The notes beneath the pieces are model-generated. The model was not told the DNA's origin, did not search any database, and worked only from the letters and a program-made list of their open reading frames with translations. The translations under genes were made by a program, and so were the position numbers. Shown here piece by piece: positions 9,098 through 15,142 of a stretch of DNA of 15,142 nt (position 1 is the stretch's first letter; the number at the start of each line of letters is the position of its first letter). The stretch comes from Saccoglossus kowalevskii (taxonomy: Eukaryota; Hemichordata; Enteropneusta; Harrimaniidae): NCBI RefSeq assembly GCF_000003605.2, contig NW_003131860.1, positions 546,259-561,400 of the forward strand. The letters run 5' to 3'.

Positions 9098-9371
9098 GGT
9101 TTGAATAAACCGTTCATTTCAATTCCTGATTCCCAAATTACCGATAATGTAAGGCAACAGGCGAAGCTAGGACCAAAATATAAAAGTTCAAAACAATAAT
9201 GGACAGGCAGTTCTGGAAGAAGACAGTGGCATATTTGAAATGTATATGGAGTACTGCTAGAAGAACTGTAATTTAACTTAGAACTTGGATTATCAGTTGA
9301 AAAAGATGAATTTTTCAGAAAAAAGGAACTCAATAGAAGATGTTATATTGTGCGTTTCACTCAGTAAATAG
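9098..9371. pseudogene. Coding-like broken segment, family unknown, strand uncertain
   Basis: On the plus strand one frame is open from 9098 to 9196 (includes SIPDSQITDNVRQQAKLG), and the frame used at 9171-9257 (includes AVLEEDSGIFEMYMEYC) continues after two stops to 9368 (includes SEKRNSIEDV). The amino-acid make-up, with charged residues and few low-complexity runs, resembles protein. Reading them as one decayed gene needs one frameshift and two in-frame stops. An AG at 9096-9097 directly precedes the first segment. Conversely the minus strand has an unbroken frame at 9094-9333, rich in Ser, Cys, Leu and Phe. I recognise neither. A retrocopy or transposon remnant is likelier than a live gene. 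Confidence 0.22.
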
Positions 9372-9436
9372 GATCATGATATAGTTTTTGAGCTACCAAA
9401 AACCACCCAAAATATATAATAAACATCTTGCTATAG

Positions 9437-9501
9437 GTGAAGATAATTTACATGTTCGTTTTTCTTACATAGGCAAAATAGTGTGCAAATCAGAGGCTTT
9501 T
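9437..9501 (+). other. Hypothetical cassette exon (65 nt) bounded by good splice signals
   Basis: The acceptor is ATCTTGCTATAG|GT (9436/9437) and the donor is TTTT|GTGAGT (9501/9502). The enclosed frame reads GEDNLHVRFSYIGK and on to SEAF without a stop. It starts in phase 1 and leaves phase 0, so it would join the stronger phase 1 donor at 368 to the phase 0 SHANK exon at 13313. In a 12.9 kb intron such matches arise by chance, and I have no conservation to support it. Confidence 0.15.
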
Positions 9502-10412
9502 GTGAGTATGTTCAAAGATCACTTTTTTTGTGTGTGGACTTATCACATAGCGAGTTGGAAACAAAAATGAATGGTGCACAGCGATCTCGTTCATTTGGAC
9601 CATTGCGCCTCCAGTGAAATTTGTTCTACCTTACAATTTGTTGTCCTCAGGTTATGTACAATGTACCATGTGTTAAGTGCACAGACCATAATTCTGCACA
9701 ACTCTATATTTGAGATTCAAGAATCATATTTTTAATAGATCATTGCTTGCATGCATGGACGATAAACCCCACCGCAAATGAATCGTGCACTTTTGAACAT
9801 TTCATATTACTCCAATCTTTGGTATCTAGAGATGAATATTAAATTTTAATTATTAATAGAATTGATTCTAAATGTCAGATTTCATTTTAATATATTTCTC
9901 AGAAAATTTAGTATTCATAACTTATACCAGCAAAATTGATATTATGTTTTTTTTTGATACAATATTGTATTTGATATGAGTGGGCGTGTTACCCTGGACA
10001 TCATTCTACCATGGTTGGTTAAATCAACCTTTTTGATTTGCAGTATATTTAGACTTGAAGCGGTGAAATTATTCCCGTTGTCATGGTAATTGTTTTCAGT
10101 AAAGCTGACGCTCTCTGGAATTTTTAATATTAATAGTAAGATTGGTAATGGCTAAAAGAGAACAAGAAATAGAAAACATTTACCATATACGTAATTTAAT
10201 TTTTACTAACTCATCGTGAGGTATTCACGGTAGTAAGTTTTGAAAACAATCAAAATTTACTACATTCACTGATGAAAGTAAGAGTATTATAATTGACAGA
10301 AAATAGATAGAGATAATTTTGTGAAAATTTTTAAATTCTGTACTTACACAGGTATAAATGCCATTAATTTGGACTCTGCCTGTTCTGGTTTGTGTTCATG
10401 TATTTGATGTCA
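9502..10412. other. AT-rich intronic stretch, nothing recognised
   Basis: Very AT-rich, with local palindromes such as ATTAAATTTTAAT near 9839. No gene or element borders are seen. Confidence 0.45.
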
Positions 10413-10624
10413 TACTGTAAAGGGGGTAATTATTCACTGGGTTTTATTTTAGCTTATTTCGCTGACTGGAAAAATGCGTTAAATTAAAACCCAGTGAATA
10501 TGTAAAATTTAACATAGAACACATTATCTAAATGACGAAACCGTGAATTTAAAACCCACTGAATATGCCTGAAATGGTAAATCAGTGAAATTTAAACCCA
10601 GTGAAAATTAGTCATTTTACAGTA
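10413..10624 (+). mobile_element. TA-flanked MITE, third member, related ends
   Basis: A 208-bp segment (10415-10622) lies between TA dinucleotides. The left end CTGTAAAGGGGGTAATTATT and the right end, read inverted (CTGTAAAATGACTAATTTTC), match over about 30 bp including CACTGGGTTT. It shares the CTGT terminus and a TTATTTTAGC/TTTCGCTGA interior style with the copies at 3735 and 7258. The motif CCAGTGAA is repeated several times in both orientations, giving a multi-hairpin potential. It has no coding capacity. Confidence 0.75.
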
Positions 10625-10821
10625 TTTCTAGCGCTAGTTTTCACCTGCCTAACATACAAATTTATCCCGCTGAAATTTTTGTGTCACATTTTGCATATTT
10701 TAATTATTATTGTTAATTTTGTTGTTGTATCGAATGGATACAAGTTTTTAATTGATTATAGGTCATAGTACCCTGGTACTCAAAATATGAAAACAATTTT
10801 GTCTTTTTATTTTGTGAAAAG

Positions 10822-10959
10822 ATGTCAAAAGTTGTCTTTGGTGCCCCAAAGCTGGATGAGAACCACAATCATGTTTTTCGCTTGAATTTGAACCAGTTGG
10901 ACATAATGTCCGATTGCCTACAGGTCTTTATCGAAACTTTTGAAAAAAAAAAAAAATAG
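10822..10959 (+). CDS. Unassigned small ORF or exon-like frame, 45 codons
   Basis: An ATG directly after an AG (10820-10821) that is preceded by a T-rich tract opens a 45-codon frame ending at TAG 10957-10959. It reads MSKVVFGAPKLDENHNHVFR at its start, has balanced composition and ends in a lysine run made by A14. I recognise no family. If a donor is placed at CAG|GTCTTT (10923/10924, weak), the piece would be a 34-codon phase 0/0 exon that could be inserted in frame between the first exon and 13313. It could equally be a chance frame or a relic of an inserted gene. Together with the frame at 11039-11193 it forms the most protein-like patch in the intron. Confidence 0.25.
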   Translation: MSKVVFGAPKLDENHNHVFRLNLNQLDIMSDCLQVFIETFEKKKK

Positions 10960-11038
10960 TTGCTAGGAGTTTAGTGAACTCAATGAAACCTCTTCTCAGT
11001 CATAATTTGAATGAAGATCTGGGATTTATTTTTTTCAG

Positions 11039-11193
11039 AACTAATTCATGATTGCAATCATGTTAACGTTTCCATGTCAACCAATGAATCCAGTACATTT
11101 CTACAACTTTATAATCATATAAAAGAATGGACTTCTTTAACTTGTAAAGATGTGAAAAATTTAAAAGAATTGAATGATAAAACAAATAAATGA
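11039..11193 (+). CDS. Unassigned terminal-exon-like frame with AATAAA overlapping its stop
   Basis: A good acceptor, TTATTTTTTTCAG (AG 11037-11038), is followed by a frame that starts with two bases of a split codon and encodes about 51 residues, including STFLQLYNHIKEW and KDVKNLKELNDK, before TGA at 11191-11193. The AATAAA at 11183-11188 overlaps the last codons and an A-run (11200-11210) comes 12 bases later, which resembles the end of an mRNA or retrocopy. It would accept a phase 1 donor such as the one at 368, giving a short alternative protein of about 99 residues. I recognise no family; a retroposed gene scrap is an alternative. Confidence 0.25.
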
Positions 11194-11211
11194 CAAAGAT
11201 CAAAAAAAAAA

Positions 11212-12666
11212 AGAGAGAGTACCCAAACTTAATTTTAGGGAGACAATGACAATGTAATTTTCCCATACTCTGGTTGCCATGTTGAATAGAAAGTTGGTTG
11301 ACATGCGTCTGTGGTTTGTAATTCAAACACTATTTTAGATACTCTCAATTTGTTCTTAGCAAAAAACATATCAAAGTTACATAAATTTCTGTGACAAAGT
11401 GTGCTGGCCATATTATTCTTTAACTCTTGTAATGTCATAATATTTCCTTCCAAAATTTAAATACAACATATTGCAAATTGTTATGTTTTTTACCTTTGTT
11501 TATTTGTTAATTTTGGAACAAATGAACCTAATTTTGCATTGCCAATAGATTGTAATCAAAATTGTTTAAAAATTAGGAAAAAAATTATGTAGACGACCTA
11601 CATTTTGTGTTTTGTAAAAGGTTGAACATGAACATTCAAAGGGTTAAATGAAAGTAGAAAAATCATCACGTTTTACTTGTATTCAACTGGTTGAAATATT
11701 TACATGTTTGAAAAGCCACTATGTAAAGCCAATGTTCAAAGAATTATGTCAAAACTGTGTGTTAAATCGCAGATTATTGACAGACTTGGCTTGTATTTTC
11801 TCAATTTTTTTTTTTCTGTGTCCTGATAATCCTTGCACATTGTGGTTTTTAGCATTGTGTTCAGTATACACACAGTATACTTGTGAAACACAATACTTGT
11901 CAATGGCTTTCTTTATTTTTCTATAGAATGTCATTGGTATACAATATTGTACATGTGTGATAATTCCCTCACAAAGGTGGTGTCCCAAGTTACACTATAA
12001 TGTACATACATGTAGCATTGCTGATGGAAATAAGTCATCGATTTGGTGGATACTTTTTTCCCACTGACGTCAATGACCTTATAAGCTGTTGTGTTGACGC
12101 TATTTTTACTTAGGGTCCTATTTTTACACCGAAGGAAATCCATGAATGTACACGTATGTGATACGTATGATGTGTTGTCTGTCGTACATTGCGTTATTGA
12201 TTCTCCCTGAGTGACAGCTGTGTTTTTTTTCTTGGAATTTCTGTTAACTTCTGTGGAAGTACTGACTAACTGTATTGTACATGTACATGCATGTGTGATG
12301 CCTGGGAGAAAAGGATGAGGTGAAGTACATGGCAAATCTTCGTATTGTACATTTCATTGCTTGGACATATAGAATGATGTAATCACACAAATGCCGTGAT
12401 AAGTGTAAGAAGGCAGTATGACTGACATATCGACCGTTGTGTAGTAGAGGTTGACGTGATCCTGTACCGCCTGGTTTCATACTTACATGTGGTATTCTTG
12501 TGACTATACATGTACATCTTTTCTATGTTCATATACATGTATTAACTTAATGGTGATAACATCCTGAAATGACAATGAAAAACACTTTGTGCTGTACTAA
12601 TGATTTTGGTTGTACGAATGTTCAGTAGTAGGATTCTATTGCTGCAGCATCTATTGTAAAGTGTTT
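11212..12666. other. Intronic stretch; longest ORF of the window but no gene
   Basis: The minus-strand frame 11931-12335 is open for 134 codons, but its sequence is rich in Thr, Ser, Cys and His, without domains, and overlaps several other random frames. A perfect hairpin AGTATAC-ACACA-GTATACT is near 11865. Nothing else is recognised. Confidence 0.4.
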
Positions 12667-13154
12667 TGTTAAATAGAACTCACTTAGGGTCTTTCCTTTG
12701 AGAATAAATTGGTAATATAACTCACCTAGGGGTTCCTTATTATGAGCATGGTTTGGTAATAGAATTCACTTAAGGGCTCCATCCTATGAGAATGTATAGT
12801 TGATAAAACTCACTTAGAGTTTCTTATTACAAGCATATTTCGTTAATAGAACTCACTTAGGAGCTCCTCTCTGTGAGAATGTATTGTTAATAAAGCTTAT
12901 TTTGGGGCTCCTTCCTGTGAGATTGTATTGCCAGTAGAACTCACTTACAGGTTCCTTATGAGCATATTTTGTTAATAGAACACACTTAGGGGCTCCTTCC
13001 TGTGAGATTGTATTGCCAGTAGAACTCACTTACGGGTTCCTTATTATGAGCATATTTTGTTAATGGAACTCACTTAGGGGCTCCTTCATGTGATATTGTA
13101 TTGCAAGTATAACTCACTTAGTGAGCCCTTTCTATTTACATGTATCATTAATTT
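12667..13154 (+). repeat. 41-45-bp minisatellite, about 11 monomers of two subtypes
   Basis: Monomers start with AACTCACTTA or a variant at 12677, 12719, 12763, 12807, 12850, 12893, 12938, 12979, 13023, 13067 and 13111. Two subtypes alternate: A (GGGGCTCCTTCCTGTGAGA) and B (GGTTCCTTATTATGAGCAT), in the order A-B-A-B-A-A-B-A-B-A followed by a decayed monomer. This gives a higher-order period near 88 bp with one phase slip between the fifth and sixth monomers. Monomers 6-7 and 8-9 form the best-conserved dimers, so the latest expansion was dimeric. The array ends about 160 bp before the SHANK exon. Confidence 0.92.
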
Positions 13155-13312
13155 AACAGAACATACTTGCATGTAGGGACTTACATTGTAGGTGTTCCTG
13201 TGAGTCCCACACATACTTATCTTGCAATGAATCATGTGGGTTAAACTGAAATTGAGTCAATGATGCATATAAAATAATCATTCTAAATTTGATTCATGTT
13301 TATTTATTACAG

Positions 13313-13537
13313 AATTTTCATGAAACGGAGAAGAAACAAAGCATGAATATCCACCAAGAAGATATTCCACCTCCACCAGATCATATACCTCCCCCTCCTC
13401 CAAATAGGCCACCCTCCCCTAAGATTAATGGACTGGTCTTAGAAAAAGATGGTTCCTCAGAGTCTATGCAGTCGAGTGGATCTGAAAATTCGGACTCTAT
13501 CTACGTGAGAGTATCAATACCTGAACAAAATTTACAA
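13313..13537 (+). CDS. SHANK: SHANK-family exon: proline-rich linker and start of SPN domain
   Basis: SHANK proteins are postsynaptic scaffolds (SPN, ankyrin, SH3, PDZ, proline-rich, SAM). This 75-codon exon lies between TTATTACAG (AG 13311-13312) and CAA|GTAAGT (13537/13538), phase 0 at both ends. In order it holds a charged start (NFHETEKKQ), an internal ATG at 13343, a polyproline tract (IPPPPDHIPPPPPNRPPSP), a Ser-rich acidic stretch, and the first SPN strand IYVRVSIPEQNLQ, which matches the vertebrate SHANK VRVGIP start. The Arg in VRV (13508-13510) is the position equivalent to Arg12 of human SHANK3. PPPPNR fits a class II SH3 ligand (PxxPxR); the Homer-type PPxxF motif is not present here. 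The frame reads through the donor for 24 codons to TAA, so intron retention would truncate the protein. Translation could start at 13343 if no upstream exon is used. Confidence 0.87.
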
Positions 13538-13731
13538 GTAAGTGTTAATTGCCTTGTTTATCCGAAGGTATGTTTTCAGAGCTCACTGGCTCAGATCAAG
13601 TCAGCTTAATCTGAGTTTGGCTCTGAACCCCCATATAGCTTTGACTGGCTAAATGGATTAGTGGTGGAGAGTTTTGTTTTCCACGCGGCCATAACCGAAT
13701 TGATCCTGACTTTGATAATCTCCTGGTAATT

Positions 13732-14227
13732 CTCTAATTTTGGTGAATATTTTTGTAATTTTTGGTAAAAAGTGATATTTTCGACTTCTTGTTAAAAACC
13801 GCAAGTCCAATTGCTTTGATAATACATATATAGGTACTACATGTGGATCTCTCTCAGATTTGTTCATTTTGTAATGATATCTTTAGTTCTCTAATTTTGG
13901 TGAATATTTTTGTCATTTTTGGTAAAAAGTGATATTTTCGACTTCTTGTTAAAAACTGCAAGTTCAATTGCTTTGATATTACATATATAGGTACTACATG
14001 TGGACCTCTCTCAGATTTGTTCATTTTGTAATGATATCTTTAATTCTCTAATTTTGGTGAATATTTTTGTCATTTTTGGTAAAAAGTGATATTTTCTTCT
14101 TGTTATAAACCACAATCATTCATGGTGAAAAATGATATTTTTGAATTTTTGTTGAAAACAGCAAGTCCCATTGCATTGATACTAATGATATTGTTCATTT
14201 TCTAATGATATCTTCTGTTCTATAATT
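13732..14227 (+). repeat. 157-bp tandem triplication
   Basis: Copies begin CTCTAATTTTGGTGAATATT at 13732, 13889 and 14046, exactly 157 bp apart. Copies 1 and 2 are nearly identical throughout. Copy 3 is diverged in its second half, where part of the unit (TTGTTA/GAAAAC-CAAGTCC region) has been partly duplicated internally and then the TACATATATAGGTACTACAT block is lost. The open minus-strand frame at 13658-13867 crosses copy 1 and is not a gene. Confidence 0.93.
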
Positions 14228-14240
14228 GAAATGTGCATTG

Positions 14241-14280
14241 CAAACAGCGGAGCTTTCTCAGCCGAGAGGCTGCTTGTTTG
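14241..14280. other. GC-rich imperfect hairpin, 40 nt
   Basis: CAAACAGC pairs with GC-T-TGTTTG, then AGC with GCT and TCTC with GAGA around an AGCC loop, giving about 15 pairs with small bulges. It stands out because the flanking intron is AT-rich. It lies between the 157-bp array and the SPN exon acceptor. No known RNA family is recognised. Confidence 0.4.
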
Positions 14281-14595
14281 TGACCTCAGTACATGTGCAC
14301 TACTAATAGAGCTAATATGATATTTTGATCATACATTAGTAATTAATGGTAAGGACAAAAGTCTCTTTATTTTGGACCCCACAAGAAATGTTAACTGACT
14401 TGCAAAAATCAGGAAAACTTGAATAAAAGCATAGTGTGTAGTCGCATACCAGTAATATTGCTATATTTCCTGTGATATCCACTTATGTGATGTCACTCTG
14501 AAATATATACATGTATCCCATAATATGAGCAAAAACACCAATAGGGAAATTTTATATATTATGCACATTTTTCATAATTTTTTTGTTATTTTCAG

Positions 14596-14793
14596 AAATG
14601 TTTATGTTTTCACCTTGATAAGACTGTTTATACTGCCAAACAACAAGTGTTATCGACATTGGCCAAAGAGTTGAAAGATGGTAATAATTACGGTTTTTAT
14701 AGTCTACCAGAAAATGGCAGAGCTGGTAAATTCTTGGAAGAAGAGAGACCACTCCGGGACTATCCTCTGAGTAGTCCCATAGGGTATCTAGAA
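14596..14793 (+). CDS. SHANK: SHANK-family exon: core of SPN (FERM F0-like) domain
   Basis: This 66-codon exon lies between TTATTTTCAG and GAA|GTAAGT (14793/14794), phase 0 at both ends, so it joins 13313-13537 seamlessly. It reads KCLCFHLDKTVYTAKQQVL, then LKDGNNYGFYSLP, GRAGKFLEEERPL and PIGYLE. This tracks the SHANK SPN core: the KCL strand, the AKQ-VL helix, the NYG turn, the near-invariant GRAGKFL-EER block and the PYLE end. The Leu in GKFL (14734-14736) corresponds to Leu68 of human SHANK3, a position known from a disease variant. In SHANK3 the SPN domain is ubiquitin-like, folds back on the ankyrin repeats and binds Ras/Rap-type GTPases; the same role is inferred here. Completion of SPN and the ankyrin repeats must lie in exons past 15142. 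A single invertebrate SHANK gene versus a paralogue cannot be judged. Confidence 0.9.
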
Positions 14794-14828
14794 GTAAGTG
14801 TCAATATTACATGTATGTCATTTATCTT

Positions 14829-15142
14829 AGGGGTGCTCACAGTTAATGCTAGTTTTCATCTAGCTAGGGGTGCACACAGTTAATGCTAGTTTTCATCTAG
14901 CTAGGGGTGCTCACAGTTAATGCTAGTTTTCATCTAGCCAGGGGTGTTTACGGTTAATGCTAGTTTTCATCTAGCCAGGGGAACTTGCAGTCAATGCTAG
15001 TTTTCATCTAGCTAGGGGATCTTACAGTTAATGCTAGTTTTCATCTAGCTAGGGGTGCTCACAGTTAATGCTAGTTTTCATCTAGCCAGGGGTGCTCACA
15101 GTTAATGCTAGTTTTTATCTAGCCAGGGGTGCTCACAGTTAA
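14829..15142 (+). repeat. 37-bp minisatellite at the start of the following SHANK intron, cut by window end
   Basis: Units begin AGGGG at 14829, 14866, 14903, 14940, 14977, 15014, 15051, 15088 and 15125; eight are complete and the ninth runs out of the window. Each keeps the perfect core GTTTTCATCTAGC (TTTTTATC in unit 8) with variants mainly in the first 12 bases. The period is exact, so the array is young and probably length-variable. It begins only 35 bp after the exon donor, inside the intron. Every unit holds TAA and TAG triplets in shifting frames, so it is not coding. The TTTTCATCTAG block resembles a short 3' splice site. Confidence 0.97.

Larger units (their letters stand above)
389..13312 (+). 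other. Putative large intron 1 (12.9 kb), repeat-rich
   Basis: If 227-388 is joined to 13313-13537, everything between is intron: GTAGTG at its 5' end and TTTATTTATTACAG at its 3' end (AG at 13311-13312). It is AT-rich, with short random ORFs on both strands and many insertions and tandem arrays listed separately. A long first intron full of transposon fossils is ordinary for this kind of gene. Its 3' border is well supported by the SHANK exon; its 5' border is only as good as the first-exon call. Confidence 0.45.
13538..14595 (+). other. SHANK intron between the two SPN exons (1058 bp)
   Basis: It is bounded by GTAAGT at 13538-13543 and TTATTTTCAG at 14586-14595, in phase 0. It contains a 157-bp tandem triplication and a hairpin, listed separately. 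The remainder (13538-13731 and 14281-14595) shows no gene or element. Confidence 0.85.

Noticed and set aside
10943-10956. A14 run as a retroposon tail
   Set aside because: No tRNA-like or LINE-like body precedes it and no target duplication was found around it.
11931-12335. Longest open frame in the window (134 codons, minus strand)
   Set aside because: No domain, odd composition rich in Thr, Ser, Cys and His, overlaps other random frames, and lies in a region where open frames of this length can occur by chance.
13289-13312. Extension of the SHANK exon upstream of 13313 (frame continues to a TTG)
   Set aside because: The sequence is the pyrimidine-rich acceptor ending in TTATTACAG; no ATG in that frame before the intron border.
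13538-13609. Continuation of the SHANK frame past the GTAAGT donor
   Set aside because: A strong donor and the in-phase match of the next SPN exon show this is intron; the frame ends at TAA after 24 codons.
12667-15142. CRISPR array
   Set aside because: The repeats are head-to-tail minisatellites with no unique spacers, in an intron of an animal gene.

Overview
This window looks like AT-rich, intron-dominated nuclear DNA of an animal, most likely a marine invertebrate (a mollusc or other lophotrochozoan is my best guess). Evidence: two exons with clean GT-AG borders and an unmistakable animal protein family, a tRNA-derived SINE with intact target-site duplications, several small non-autonomous DNA transposons, many minisatellites and a strong excess of the palindrome TACATGTA. 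I see no bacterial features (operons, ribosome binding sites, CRISPR).

The only securely identified gene is on the + strand: the 5' part of a SHANK-family postsynaptic scaffold gene. Exon 13313-13537 encodes a proline-rich linker and the first strand of the SPN (Shank/ProSAP N-terminal, FERM F0-like) domain. Exon 14596-14793 carries most of the rest of that domain. Both are phase 0 at each end. The next exon (end of SPN, then ankyrin repeats) should lie beyond 15142. At the far left, 227-388 is a plausible upstream coding exon of 54 codons with a coiled-coil look; its downstream donor is also phase 0, so it would splice in frame to 13313 across a 12.9 kb intron. That link is an inference.

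Layout: 1-226 leader; 227-388 candidate first coding exon with two competing donors; 389-13312 large intron holding a pentanucleotide satellite (1085-1114), a segmental tandem duplication (1311-1613), a TA-flanked MITE (3735-3937) with a relative in opposite orientation (7258-7410) and a probable third member (10413-10624), a complete SINE (4754-5223), an inverted-repeat element (5415-5640), a 29-bp minisatellite open in all three + frames (6650-6794), a TTAA-flanked MITE (7001-7148), a 51-53-bp triplication (8556-8706), three unassigned coding-like scraps (9098-9371, 10822-10959, 11039-11193) and a 43-45-bp array with two alternating subtypes (12667-13154). Then come SHANK exon A, an intron with a 157-bp triplication (13732-14227) and a GC-rich hairpin, SHANK exon B, and an intron that opens with a 37-bp array (14829 to the window end).

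No new enzymatic or defence system is visible. The most interesting points are the long N-terminal extension in front of the SHANK SPN domain, the alternative splice options of the first exon, the clustering of three unrelated minisatellites around the two SPN exons, and the TACATGTA enrichment.
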